Shown: piece after piece, positions 1-10,735 of the stretch
How the letters are laid out: each line of letters starts with the position of its first letter
Numbering within the stretch: the stretch's first letter is position 1
From: Mya arenaria
Taxonomy: Eukaryota > Mollusca > Bivalvia > Myida > Myidae
DNA length: 64,000 nt
Direction of reading: 5' to 3'
NCBI RefSeq assembly: GCF_026914265.1
Contig: NC_069130.1
Span: forward strand, 37,316,988 to 37,380,987
Notes under the pieces: generated by a model
What the model was told of the DNA's origin: nothing
Seen by the model: only the letters and a program-made list of their open reading frames with translations
The model's database searches: none
Made by a program: the position numbers and the translations under genes

Positions 1-236
1 TCACCAGATATACCTTCTCATCGTCTCTCTAAATGATTACCAGTAACTTTGTACCAAGAAAACGGATATGAGAGTTATTTTATAATAAATAAGCATTCGT
101 CACAATAAATATTCATATGGAAAACTACAGAAACAAGCTCAGTAGCCAATAGTTTAAACGCCAAAGACATAGAACACAATCACACACAATAAACATGGAA
201 CAACAGCACAAATCTTCACAAACAACACAGTACATA

Positions 237-627
237 TCATCCTCGGCACCCAGCGTATCATAACCTATATGATACCCTGGGCAAATCAGCTGTAAAAATC
301 TCATGCTCATGAATAACTAATAAGGTGAAATCCAGCCGCTTGATTGGTCGCATAAGACACACCTCATACCGTGGGAAAAACGGCCAAGAAGTTACGGATG
401 TAATCTCGGTTCGAAATAATCCAATGAGATCACGGCTTACAAATCGTTTTAGGCAGGATATTGTTAAATACACCGATAGCTCTTTACAAAGGAGATTCTT
501 TCCTTTTTGGTATCGGCTATTTCATTGGTCGGAAAATGCTTATGAATATTCAAGATTTACGAAGTTTCCCTAGCCAATTTGCCCTGGGTATCATATAGTT
601 TATGATACGCTGGGGTGCCAAGGATGA
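237..627. mobile_element. MITE-like element with about 54-bp terminal inverted repeats
   Basis: The segment 237-290 is an inverted copy of 574-627, with outer ends CATCCTCGGCACC and GGTGCCAAGGATG. Each arm itself holds a near-palindrome (GTATCATA...TATGATAC). The interior has weaker inverted similarity between about 295-350 and 535-570, as expected of a foldback MITE. An 82-codon plus-strand frame (325-573) spans the interior but matches nothing I recognise and is probably chance. No clear target-site duplication was found. Confidence 0.7.
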
Positions 628-1430
628 GAACATATATATAATGTATTAAAAAAACTTGTGTTTGTCAAGGAATGTTAGGTACCGCCTTGGAACGGTCAGT
701 AAAATGTAAATTTACTGGGGGGTTTAACCAGTTTGTGTGCACAACCTCACTCTTATCCCAACCATCCCGAATAAAGTAAAATCGTAAAAGGTAAATCTTA
801 TCAGAGTATGCTAAAACTTGAGGAACTTAATAATAAAAACAAATAATAATAAACAAATAGGTGAACCCGAAGTACTTCAATGTTTAAGGATCCCGACTCT
901 ATCTGCAGATGAAGGAATACAATTCAGAGTACCTCATGCAAAACCTTTTTAAAGATACGATGCAGTCATTGTTTGAAACTATGAATATCACACACAGTCT
1001 GCCTTAGCAAATAAAAGGTTTAAAAATGCGGGATCATAGGGTTTCATAATGAAAAGCATCATTGTACTAAAACTGAAAAGCTAAAAGAAATCAGTTTTAA
1101 TCATATATCTGACCAATTTCCCAACCTCTTCCTCAGAATAATGACGATTAATATTCCAAAACCGATAAGTGCTGAAACGCTAGCAGAAATCTCCACAACC
1201 GGGACTCGTTGATCAACTGAAACAAACAATTGAAACTTAGATACTGCTGTTCAATCAAAACAGCCTTGAAAACTCTAAATTCACTCTTTTTGGCATAGTC
1301 GCTCAAAATTTAAAAGCAAAAACAATTAATTTTATTGATCGAGATATCGAGAACTCCTGACGGTCATTTGAATGAAACTTATATATTAGAGAAATTTATG
1401 ACATAAATAATCAGTTCAAACAAAAGAAGC
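628..1430. other. AT-rich DNA with no recognised gene
   Basis: No long frame, clear repeat or RNA gene was recognised here. Confidence 0.6.
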
Positions 1431-1432
1431 TA

Positions 1433-1620
1433 GTGCTTTTTTTGCTTATTCTTTTGTTGCTACAAGATAATTCAATGACTTTCAGCATCATGGTTAGTTG
1501 CACGTATAATGACGTCACCTTTTGGTTTTGTACTAGAAGTCTCTGTTGTTTCTGGAATTTTCGATGTGGGATGGCCTTCTGTTGTAGTTGCTGTTGTTGT
1601 TACAAAATTAAATAAATATG
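1433..1620 (-). pseudogene. Degenerate copy of the Thr-rich exon-like segment
   Basis: Read on the minus strand, 1500-1617 encodes a Thr-rich stretch (it contains FVTTTATTTEG and PKGDVI) that closely parallels 1900-2010. The two copies also match at the DNA level over about 370 bp, so this is one half of a tandem duplication. The frame here breaks at its downstream end, so it is probably a decayed exon copy. Confidence 0.4.
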
Positions 1621-1796
1621 TAGAATATGATTTTTTGATACCCATTTCCCTAATTACTTGATTGTGAGTTTATATTACAAGTACAGGAAGACTAGATGAT
1701 TATGTTGCTGATTTAATATTTAATCTTAATCAACATAATTATTATTATGATGAAATAAGAGTAATTGTTCGTTAGATATATAGTTCAAGCCTGCCT

Positions 1797-2132
1797 CTAT
1801 TCAACCGAAAATACGTCTTTCAGAAGCGAAGTCTGATGCTTTTGCTGCAACAAGATTAATAAATGACTTTTTGCATCGTGTTTAGTTGCTCGTGTTGTTA
1901 ACATAATGACGTCACCTTTTGGTATTGTCCTAGTATCCTCAGTTGTTTCTGGAAAGTTCAATGTGGATGTGGTATCGCCTTCTTTTGTCGTTGCTGTTGT
2001 TGTTACAAAGGTCGCTGAAAATGTTGAATATGAGTTTATAGTTACCATTTCCCTAGGTACCGGATTGTGAGTGTATTTTAGAGGTAAATGTAAACTAGAT
2101 GGTGCCTCATTAATAGATACTATTAAACCCAA
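1797..2132 (-). CDS. Thr-rich exon-like ORF, unknown product
   Basis: This 111-codon minus-strand frame is rich in Thr, Ser and Pro (it contains ATFVTTTATTKEG and PETTEDTRTIPKGDV), a composition typical of mucin-like extracellular linkers. No signal peptide, membrane segment or named domain is visible. A diverged copy lies just downstream in the gene sense (1433-1620), where the same residues are kept in the same frame. That argues for past coding use or recent duplication rather than pure chance. It may be one exon of a larger secreted or membrane protein outside the window. The start Met is uncertain, because a real exon would begin at a splice acceptor. Confidence 0.3.
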   Translation of the reverse strand: MGLIVSINEAPSSLHLPLKYTHNPVPREMVTINSYSTFSATFVTTTATTKEGDTTSTLNFPETTEDTRTIPKGDVIMLTTRATKHDAKSHLLILLQQKHQTSLLKDVFSVE

Positions 2133-2513
2133 TAATCATGACCATGATCAAAATGAAAGTAACAGTCGTTAGATATATAGTTCCATTCAACCTAATTCCA
2201 AGCGAAAAGTACGTCTTTTACACAAATTCAATTCTTTCTATGCTTCATATTCACGAGATAACAAATACCGCGTCAAAATGACAAATGAGAAAGTTTAATA
2301 TTCAGTTAGTCTAATTAAGTTCTAACTTGATTTGAGAGCATTTTATAGGAAGTGTAAATAAAACATAAACGTTTAAAATATCGGTATCTTCCTCATTGGT
2401 AAAAAAAAGTAGTTAGATACTCGTAAAAGTAAATGCACTTTTTTTATTTAAGGCATATGAGTAGCAATGAAATAAGATAAGATAAAACATACGTGTTTCA
2501 CAAAGACTCTTTC
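2133..2513. other. AT-rich spacer before the satellite
   Basis: 2150-2215 extends the duplication described for 1433-2132. The rest is AT-rich with no recognised feature. Confidence 0.5.
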
Positions 2514-4735
2514 GTCGCTACACAGTGACATAGGTCCCTATGGTCCCCTTGCTCGTTTCTGCGAGAACGAGCCTTACATGTATGGTAGGGGTCAGTAGGG
2601 CTTATATTGCCATATACGCACAATGTTGGGCTAAGGACGGGGCCAGACTAAAATCCTCGTAGTATTAACAGTTTCCCCGAATGTATCACACCGCCAGGTA
2701 ACCCTTGGATACAGTGCCATTGGTCCCCTTGCTCGTTTTTAAGGCATCCGCACCATAACAGTGTCTGAATATGGGCCAAATTGGCATGGGGGATCGAGTT
2801 CATGTCCCTATCCCGCATAGCCTGCCTAAAATCCTAGGGTATTCACATGTGCCATCACCTAGGGCCAGGTCTCGGCTACACAGTGACATAGGTCCCTATG
2901 GTCCCCTTGCTCGTTTCTGCGAGAACGAGCCTTACATGTATGGTAGGGGTCAGTAGGGCTTATATTGCCCATATACGCACAATGTTGGGCTAAGGACGGG
3001 GCCAGACTAAAATCCTCGTAGTATTAACAGTTTCCCCGAATGTATCACACCGCCAGGTAACCCTTGGATACAGTGCCATTGGTCCCCTTGCTCGTTTTTA
3101 AGGCATCCGCACCATAACAGTGTCTGAATATGGGCCAAATTGGCATGGGGGATCGAGTTCATGTCCCTATCCCGCATAGCCTGCCTAAAATCCTAGGGTA
3201 TTCACATGTGCCATCACCTAGGGCCAGGTCTCGGCTACACAGTGACATAGGTCCCTATGGTCCCCTTGCTCGTTTCTGCGAGAACGAGCCTTACATGTAT
3301 GGTAGGGGTCAGTAGGGCTTATATTGCCCATATACGCACAATGTTGGGCTAAGGACGGGGCCAGACTAAAATCCTCGTAGTATTAACAGTTTCCCCGAAT
3401 GTATCACACCGCCAGGTAACCCTTGGATACAGTGCCATTGGTCCCCTTGCTCGTTTTTAAGGCATCCGCACCATAACAGTGTCTGAATATGGGCCAAATT
3501 GGCATGGGGGATCGAGTTCATGTCCCTATCCCGCATAGCCTGCCTAAAATCCTAGGGTATTCACATGTGCCATCACCTAGGGCCAGGTCTCGGCTACACA
3601 GTGACATAGGTCCCTATGGTCCCCTTGCTCGTTTCTGCGAGAACGAGCCTTACATGTATGGTAGGGGTCAGTAGGGCTTATATTGCCCATATACGCACAA
3701 TGTTGGGCTAAGGACGGGGCCAGACTAAAATCCTCGTAGTATTAACAGTTTCCCCGAATGTATCACACCGCCAGGTAACCCTTGGATACAGTGCCATTGG
3801 TCCCCTTGCTCGTTTTTAAGGCATCCGCACCATAACAGTGTCTGAATATGGGCCAAATTGGCATGGGGGATCGAGTTCATGTCCCTATCCCGCATAGCCT
3901 GCCTAAAATCCTAGGGTATTCACATGTGCCATCACCTAGGGCCAGGTCTCGGCTACACAGTGACATAGGTCCCTATGGTCCCCTTGCTCGTTTCTGCGAG
4001 AACGAGCCTTACATGTATGGTAGGGGTCAGTAGGGCTTATATTGCCCATATACGCACAATGTTGGGCTAAGGACGGGGCCAGACTAAAATCCTCGTAGTA
4101 TTAACAGTTTCCCCGAATGTATCACACCGCCAGGTAACCCTTGGATACAGTGCCATTGGTCCCCTTGCTCGTTTTTAAGGCATCCGCACCATAACAGTGT
4201 CTGAATATGGGCCAAATTGGCATGGGGGATCGAGTTCATGTCCCTATCCCGCATAGCCTGCCTAAAATCCTAGGGTATTCACATGTGCCATCACCTAGGG
4301 CCAGGTCTCGGCTACACAGTGACATAGGTCCCTATGGTCCCCTTGCTCGTTTCTGCGAGAACGAGCCTTACATGTATGGTAGGGGTCAGTAGGGCTTATA
4401 TTGCCCATATACGCACAATGTTGGGCTAAGGACGGGGCCAGACTAAAATCCTCGTAGTATTAACAGTTTCCCCGAATGTATCACACCGCCAGGTAACCCT
4501 TGGATACAGTGCCATTGGTCCCCTTGCTCGTTTTTAAGGCATCCGCACCATAACAGTGTCTGAATATGGGCCAAATTGGCATGGGGGATCGAGTTCATGT
4601 CCCTATCCCGCATAGCCTGCCTAAAATCCTAGGGTATTCACATGTGCCATCACCTAGGGCCAGGTCTCGGCTACACAGTGACATAGGTCCCTATGGTCCC
4701 CTTGCTCGTTTCTGCGAGAACGAGCCTTACATGTT
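2514..4735 (+). repeat. 359-bp satellite array, about 6.2 near-identical copies
   Basis: The unit repeats every 359 bp. The sequence CACAGTGACATAGG recurs at 2521, 2879 and 3238, and so on; the first unit is 358 bp because of one missing C near 2609. Copies are otherwise essentially identical, which implies recent amplification or homogenisation. Each unit holds a hairpin, CTCGTT-TCTGCGAG-AACGAG, and two internal near-copies of GGTCCCCTTGCTCGTTT. A 61-codon open frame recurs in each unit, but its conservation follows from the array and is not evidence of a gene. Confidence 0.95.
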
Positions 4736-5722
4736 TCCTCGAGATTAATGCTCTTATTGTATTGATTTTGATGGTGATACGGTGCTAGCACCGCATCCCC
4801 GCGGTGATATGGTGATACGGTGCTACGGTGCTAACTTCACGCACATCTATTTTGGTCTATTTTTCGAAAGGCGTCTGCTCCGATTGATTCAAGCAGATAT
4901 GGTATCAGATATCAGTGGGTGATAACAGAGCAAAATAAAGAAGAAAACATTATACAATCACTTGCACCTGATTTTCGAACTCAAATTATACTTTTAAAAA
5001 ACTAAAAAAAAAAAAATAACAATTGCAGAAATGTGACAAAACTATTTTTCATAAATAAGCACTTTGTTTGAATTTATTGTTCACATTTGGGGAAAAACAA
5101 CATATTTTTAGCATTTTGACTCGAGTCAGAAAAGCCGAACTTCGGCCGCAAATTTGTCAGAAAAACACACACTGATCTTCCATACAATGGCATCATTTTC
5201 ATCACAAGATTACTGCAACAAAAATAGCACGGATAAAAGCATGAACACTAAAATGCGTAGAATATGAATTTATCTGAATCAAGATAATAAATAAAAAATC
5301 AACAACAGAAAATGGTTTAAATCATCCAATATACAATTTAATTTCAACATCCACAAATCATCGTACGTCGAACATTCAACCATTCAACTATTTATCAAAC
5401 TTGTTATCTTGCATTAATGCTTAAATATATGGAATAATATTAGCATTTCTTACAGATAAAATAAACCAAAAAACAGCTTCACCAAATCATTAACAATGTT
5501 TGTAAATAAAAATAACATGCATTCGCGGTTCATAATTTTCTCCTTATATTGTTATAAAAATGATTTACATTTATTTCATATTCATATTTTAGACATTTTA
5601 TATTGTCATTAAATGACATCAAATAATTATGTTCTTTCGATGTGCAGCTGTGGATAAATCAAGGATATTTTGAACTAGAGAGTTCCATTTAAACAGTTTC
5701 GATTATGAATAAGATTAAATTT
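4736..5722. other. AT-rich DNA with a short GGTGAT/GGTGCTA cluster
   Basis: 4768-4835 contains short repeated motifs (GGTGATACGGTGCTA) and the palindrome GGTGCTAGCACC. The remainder is AT-rich with no recognised gene. Confidence 0.6.
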
Positions 5723-5985
5723 TAATTGTGTGTATCATCAACGAAGTCCCGTGCAGATTTTAGTTGTGTGTATCATCAACGAAGTCCCGTGCAGATTTTA
5801 ATTGTGCGTATCATCAACAATGTCCCGTGCAGATTTTAATTGTGTGTATCATCAACAAAGTCCTGTGCAGATTATAATTGTGTGTATCATCAACAAAGCC
5901 CCGTGCAGATTAAAATTGTGTGTATCATCAACAAAGTCCTGTGCAGATTATAAATATGTGTATCATCAACGAAGTCCCGTGCAGC
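5723..5985 (+). repeat. 39-bp minisatellite, about 6.5 copies
   Basis: Units of about 39 bp contain TGTGTATCATCAACGAAGTC and CCGTGCAGATT with a few substitutions. The period is a multiple of three, so a frame stays open through several units, but no gene is implied. The array ends about 20 bp from the 3' end of the neighbouring ART-like gene. Confidence 0.9.
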
Positions 5986-6006
5986 TGATTGGAATCCGTT
6001 TTGTGG

Positions 6007-6387
6007 TTATTTAACTTCCAAAACGTATTTTTTCGGTATGTATCCCACCAGGACAACTTCTTGGAATTTTCTGGCGAAATTTATTGCTCTTTCCGTAGAG
6101 AAACCTCCACCATTAGATATATCAAACACTTGTATCCTCCTATCGTTCGCAATCGCATCCCTATCAAGAACAGCGATGCGATAAGGTCCACCACCGTATT
6201 TTTTGGATCCAAACAACTTTGCCGCCGACAGAGAGTTAGAACACGATATGAACTGGGACATCGAGTAACTTCCTCCATCCACGTGTTCCTCTAAGTCCTT
6301 TTGAGCGGACGGATCTTTGGCTGAAATACCATTCTGTGAAGGGTATTCGTCGTCCCTAAGCACCCGATATAACCGATTTCCACTCAT
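6007..6387 (-). CDS. Predicted small ADP-ribosyltransferase-fold protein (copy 1)
   Basis: An intact 126-residue, intronless ORF. From the N-terminus it has an LYRVLRDDE strand with a candidate NAD-binding Arg (residue 8), an H-V-containing region, a SQFISCSNSL segment resembling the Ser-rich (STS) strand of Arg-Ser-Glu mono-ADP-ribosyltransferases followed by a helix, a core strand (YRIAVLD), a KVFDISNG-like turn, and KFQEVVL followed by IPKKYVL. The last part resembles the catalytic Glu strand and following Ile-Pro loop of the enterotoxin-A-like ART branch. The residue two before the Glu is Phe rather than Glu or Gln, so activity is uncertain. No signal peptide is evident. Three related copies or fragments lie at 18.2-18.7, 21.4-21.9 and 22.44-22.5 kb. 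I infer the family from motif order; another ART-like or uncharacterised fold is possible. The start is chosen because MSGN is shared with the copy at 21385-21945. Confidence 0.6.
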   Translation of the reverse strand: MSGNRLYRVLRDDEYPSQNGISAKDPSAQKDLEEHVDGGSYSMSQFISCSNSLSAAKLFGSKKYGGGPYRIAVLDRDAIANDRRIQVFDISNGGGFSTERAINFARKFQEVVLVGYIPKKYVLEVK

Positions 6388-6449
6388 TTCTACGTGTATT
6401 GGGTAGCTTTGTTAACTTAATTTTAAATCGCGTCTGATCATCTCATCAA

Positions 6450-6458
6450 TATATATAA
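6450..6458 (-). promoter_or_regulatory. Candidate TATA box for ART-like copy 1
   Basis: On the minus strand CTTATATATATTGATG lies about 63 bp upstream of the ATG, which leaves room for a start site about 30 bp downstream and a short leader. AT-rich DNA makes chance TATA motifs common. Confidence 0.3.
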
Positions 6459-6671
6459 GGGCACGACTGGGAATCCCCATTTCTTATCAGTGTTGTAAAT
6501 GTAATCTATCATGTGTTCTTGATGTGTTTCGTTATCGCGAAGGTACGTAAGTTCAGGCATTTACCTATCATTTAGATGTACAGTTCCCATATATACACCA
6601 TAAAAAGTATCATCGAGCGAAATTAAAATAACGTTATAAAACAAAATAGTGCGTCCTTAAAATGCAATATA

Positions 6672-7489
6672 CAGTCCAAACTCGCTTTGTCGACGTCGGA
6701 TATCTCGACTTCCCGGTTGTGTCGACTTTTTTCTACGGTCCCGAATTCATTCTTTCTTATCTATCTAAAATAAATCTGCTCATGTCGATTTTTCTATCTC
6801 GATTTTTTCGCTATGTCGATCTCCTATATCAGTCCCTGTGATCGAATTTCACACATTTTCCACGTTTCCTATGTCGAACTGTATATCGAGTTGTAGGTGC
6901 GAAAATATTCATGACAGATTGCGGCATGTCGCTAAATTACCGTGTGTGTCAAAATAACAAACTGTCATAATTGAAGGTTAATTGGTAAGTGTGATTTATT
7001 AAAGTTGTTTGTTTATACTTTTTATTTAAAGATACATTTTTTCATTGAAAAGCTCAAGGACGCCGATGACACCATTTGCACATTCGACAACATTGAAAGT
7101 TACGTGACGAATTAGTTTCTCTATACTGCATGAAGAAAACAAACATAACGAATGTGATATTTAAAGTTGTTGTTGTGCTGTATCGTTTTCTTACAATGTA
7201 CAAGTGTATGTTGTTGTGGTTTAATATCTGTTTTATGGAATCCATAACGGTGAATTAAATAAATTTGACACAAATAATTCTCTTTTTTCACTGTATTTTT
7301 CAATAATACGTTTGCTGTCTCACGACGGTAACAAGACAGTTCAATTGCAGAAGTCGGATGTCGTACATAAATTAAACTCAAATGTTGGGATTGGTGTTAT
7401 TTTATTTAAAATTTGGATATGTCGAATGTTCGTTATCTCGACTTTTCCCCCCTAGGTCCCGACAAAGTCGACATAACGAATTTCGACTG
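6672..7489. mobile_element. Non-autonomous Tigger/pogo-like element
   Basis: The element starts with CAGTCCAAACTCG and ends with CGAATTTCGACTG, and is flanked on both sides by TA (6670-6671 and 7490-7491), the target used by Tc1/mariner/pogo elements. The terminal regions carry inverted, repeated versions of TGTCGAC and TATCTCGACTT. The interior has no transposase frame, so the copy depends on an outside enzyme. Assignment to the pogo branch rests on the CAGT ends and the TA duplication. Confidence 0.7.
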
Positions 7490-7548
7490 TATTATGTAAC
7501 AGCGTGTCGTTTCAGTAAATTTAACCAGTTACATGTATATATAATGAT

Positions 7549-7647
7549 GGGTTTTTAGTACTGCGTTTATATCCCGGAAATTAGATTCAGCAAACATCAA
7601 CTTGAATCGAACACGACCTCCGGGTCGAAACCCATTGCTTATAACCC
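7549..7647. mobile_element. Short TIR element (GGGTT...AACCC), decayed
   Basis: Ends GGGTTTTTAGTACTGCGTTT and CCCATTGCTTATAACCC are imperfect inverted repeats. The element at 32561-32734 belongs to the same family. Confidence 0.5.
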
Positions 7648-7826
7648 TATTTTATCTATATACTGACAGAAACTTGCCGAAACAAGTTTTGTTTTTATTC
7701 AAGCTCTTAGTCATTCGATTTTCAAACGCATAATTAAGCTTTTCGCAAATAAAAACTACTTTATCTCATCTTATGTTTTTTAAAACATAATTACTCTTAT
7801 TTGAGCTTAAAATAGTAATGCATCAG

Positions 7827-7847
7827 TTTGTGTGTGTTTGTGTGTGT

Positions 7848-7878
<31 letters not shown>

Positions 7879-7892
7879 TGTGTGTGGGGGGT
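7827..7892 (+). repeat. GTGT/GTGC microsatellite
   Basis: A run of GT and GCGT units ends in a short G tract. Confidence 0.9.
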
Positions 7893-8643
7893 ATGACCTA
7901 AGTTAATACAGAAATACAAGTCAAACTTCTTTTGAGGACTATTGCCAGTTATATTTAAAATAAGTTACAAGTAAAATTGAGTTAAACCTTGTTTTCATCT
8001 TTATTTTCAATCATTTGGTGGAGGAAAAATAAATATAAGTCTATATAAGAGTTTAAAAGATCCCGTCAATAATGTTAACACTTATATACACATACAGAGA
8101 AGAATATTCATTTTCAAAGCTTAAACCTTAATAAAAACAAGAGATTGCTTTTTTGAAAAAGCGCTTGTCTCCCCTATTGTGTGGTCGTAGCTGAGAAAAA
8201 ATAAATGATGGACATGAAATTTGTAACTTTGGACTGGAGACAAACCAACAGTGAAGTTTGGTTTATTCGATTATATTAAATAGTGAAGAGAAGATCGGAA
8301 ACCATTTTTCAGCTCACAGTCATCGTGACCATGACCTTTTACCTACTGATCACAACATCAATAGGGATCATCTACATAACCAACTTGCATACCAAGTATT
8401 AAGTTCTTGGGTGCAAGTGTTCTTTAGTTACTGAGCGGTAACCATTTCTTCAACTCAAGGTCATGGCAACCTTGACATTTGACCTACTGATCTCAAAATC
8501 AATAGGGGTCATCTACTAGTTATGACCGACTAGCGTACCAAGAATGAAGTTCCTGGGTACAAGCGTTCTTAAGTTATTGAGCAGAAACCATTTTTAAGCT
8601 TAAGGTCACCGCCAACGTATCATTTTTTACCTGAAGGTAACCT

Positions 8644-8656
8644 TGACCTTTGACCT
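8644..8656 (+). promoter_or_regulatory. DR1-type nuclear-receptor motif (one of several)
   Basis: TGACCTTTGACCT is a direct repeat of TGACCT with a 1-bp spacer. Identical motifs occur at 8790-8802 and 9095-9107, and again near 9648, 9793 and 9933. The match is exact; function is unproven. Confidence 0.4.
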
Positions 8657-8920
8657 TTTGATCTGAAAATCAATAGGGGTCATCTTCTAGTCATGAACAA
8701 CTAGCTTACCAAGTATGAAGTTCCTGAAACCAAAGGATCTTTAGTTATTGAGCGGAAACTTTTTCTTCACTTCAAGGTCATGGCAACCTTGACCTTTGAC
8801 CTAGTGATCTCAAAATCAATATGGGTCATCTTCTAGTCATGACCAACTAGCATACCAAGTATGAAATTCCTGGTTGCAAGCGTTCTCTAGTTATTGAGCG
8901 GAAACAGTTTCTTCACCTCA

Positions 8921-8935
8921 AGGTCACGGTGACCT
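8921..8935 (+). promoter_or_regulatory. Perfect inverted AGGTCA repeat with 3-bp spacer (ERE type)
   Basis: AGGTCACGGTGACCT matches the AGGTCAnnnTGACCT palindrome bound by estrogen-receptor-type factors. It lies inside a dispersed repeat, and the same 15-mer recurs at 24940-24954. Confidence 0.4.
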
Positions 8936-9452
8936 TGACCATTGACCTACTGATCTCAAAATCAATAGGAGTCATCTACTAGTCATGAACAACTATGAAG
9001 TTCCTGGGTACAAGCTTTCTTTAGTTATTGAGCAAAAACCATTTTTAAGCTTAAGGTCACTGCCAACATAACATTTTTTACCTGAAGGTAACCTTGACCT
9101 TTGACCTTTTGATCTCAAAATCAATAGGAGTCATCTAATAGTCATGAACAACTAGCATACCAAGTATGAAGTTCCTGGACCCAAAGGATCTTTAGTTATT
9201 GAGTGGAAACCGTTTCTTCACCTCAAGGTCACGTTGACCCTGATCTTTGACCTAGTGACCCCAAATTCAATAGGGGTCATCTACTAGTCATGACCAACTA
9301 GCATACCAAGTATGAAGTTCCTGGGTCTAAGAGTTCTATAGTTATTGGGCGGAAACGAAGTGTGACGTACTGACTGACTGACTGACAGACTGATGGACTG
9401 ACTGACGGACAGGGCAAAAACAATGTGTCTCCCCATGAATGGGGGAGACATA

Positions 9453-10147
9453 AAGATATTACACGCAAATGATTTTTACATGGAATGTCACCACGACCTT
9501 GACTATTGACCTTGTTACCCCCAAAACAATTGGGATCATCTAGACATCATGACCAACCTCACTTCAAAGTTTGGTGAACCTAGATCAAAGCATTCTCCTG
9601 ATATTGCACGGAAATATTTTTTTACATTAGAGGTCACAGCGACGTTGACCTTTGACCTTGTGACCCCCCAAAATATAGGAGTTTTCTAAACCTCATGATC
9701 AACCTCCCTACCAAGTTTGGTGAACCTAGGTCAAACCATTCTCAAGATATTGAGCGGAAATGTTTTTTACATTGGGGGTCGCCGCGACCTTGACCTTTGA
9801 CCTAGTGACCCCAAAACAATAGGGATCTTCTACACCTCATGACCAACCTCCCTACCAAGTTTGGTGAACCTAGGTCAAACCGTTCTCAAGATTTTGAGCA
9901 GAAATGTTTTTTATATTGGGGGTCGCCGCGACCTTGACCTTTGACCTAGTGACCCCAAAAACAATAGGGATCCTCTACACCTCACGACCAACCTCCCTAC
10001 CAAGTTTGGTGATCCTAGGTCATGCGGTTTTCCAGTTATCGATCGGAAACGAAGTGTGACGTACGGACGGACTGACGGACTGACGGACTACCGGACTGAC
10101 GGACAGGGCAAAAACAATATGTCTCCCCCAGAGAGGGGGAGACATAA
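9453..10147 (+). repeat. Dispersed repeat with tandem core and terminal hairpin, copy 2
   Basis: It has about four diverged core units with TTGACCTTTGACCTAGTGAC and CCTACCAAGTTTGGTGAACC, then a CGGACTGACGGAC spacer and a perfect hairpin GTCTCCCCC-AGA-GAGGGGGAGAC. It abuts copy 1 directly, and the ends are related but the cores differ. Confidence 0.75.
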
Positions 10148-10514
10148 ATAAATTTCACATTGTTTTTCAAATGCATTGAACATATTAGTGATCTATTTTT
10201 TCTGTACACGAAGTTGACAATGAATAATTTCATAATTATTCAATCTGCTGTATTGCTGCATATACTTTATCATTTCATGAAATGCATGCACAAAGTTATA
10301 TACAAGAATCAAACATTGTAACTTTAGAAGAAACGACTTGACACAAAACTGATGGAAAGAAAACATTTTTTTACAAATTAACACATGTTTTAAGCAAATA
10401 AAATACTTACAATTGTTCGACTTTAGTTCAAAAGCTTTAAAATTAAAACATTTAAGGAGTGAAAACAACGTGCTTGCTAAAATTGTCAATGTTCACTGTT
10501 TTTGCTTTTTTCAT
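10148..10514. other. AT-rich DNA, nothing recognised
   Basis: The frames here overlap on one strand with biased AT-rich composition and match nothing I recognise. Confidence 0.6.
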
Positions 10515-10735
10515 TTTTTGAGACCAAAAAAAATAGTTATCCCGGAAATGCATCTGAAAACACTTATTGTATAATTACTTTACTCTATGATTTAGAAAAT
10601 GCAGAAAAAAATTCGACTAAAGTATAAAAATATTTTGGATTGTGCCGTGGCGTGCGAACACACACCGGTAAAGCCAAGATTCTTTTTAGAAAACCGACGC
10701 CTTAACCACTAAAAGGACTGTGACGGATATTTTGA
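10515..10735 (-). mobile_element. tRNA-derived SINE, copy 1
   Basis: On the minus strand the head reads GTGGTTAAGGCGTCGG (A-box-like) followed about 45 bp later by GTGTGTTCGCACGCC (B-box-like), resembling a Leu/Ser-type tRNA. It is followed by a body ending in a T-rich tail. A diverged second copy on the same strand at 19905-20140 shares head and body. The tRNA part is too degenerate to be a functional tRNA. Confidence 0.6.

Larger units (their letters stand above)
8136..9452 (+). repeat. Dispersed repeat with tandem ~145-bp core and terminal hairpin, copy 1
   Basis: A short 5' segment is followed by about seven diverged units of about 145 bp containing AAGGTCATGGCAACCTTGAC and AATAGGGGTCATC. 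A GACTGACTGACGGACAGGGC spacer follows, then a terminal hairpin GTCTCCCC...GGGGGAGAC and TAAA. The layout resembles tandem-core non-autonomous elements known in bivalves (Helitron-like or pearl-like), but I see no replicase or decisive termini. Several DR1-type and one perfect ERE-type motif sit inside the units. Confidence 0.75.

Noticed and set aside
2771..4748. Six identical 60-61 codon ORFs
   Set aside because: They are produced by the 359-bp satellite. Identity between copies follows from array homogenisation rather than protein constraint.
10640..10730. Possible tRNA-Leu/Ser gene
   Set aside because: A- and B-box-like motifs are present, but the stems do not pair well and a SINE body follows. 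A second copy has the same body.
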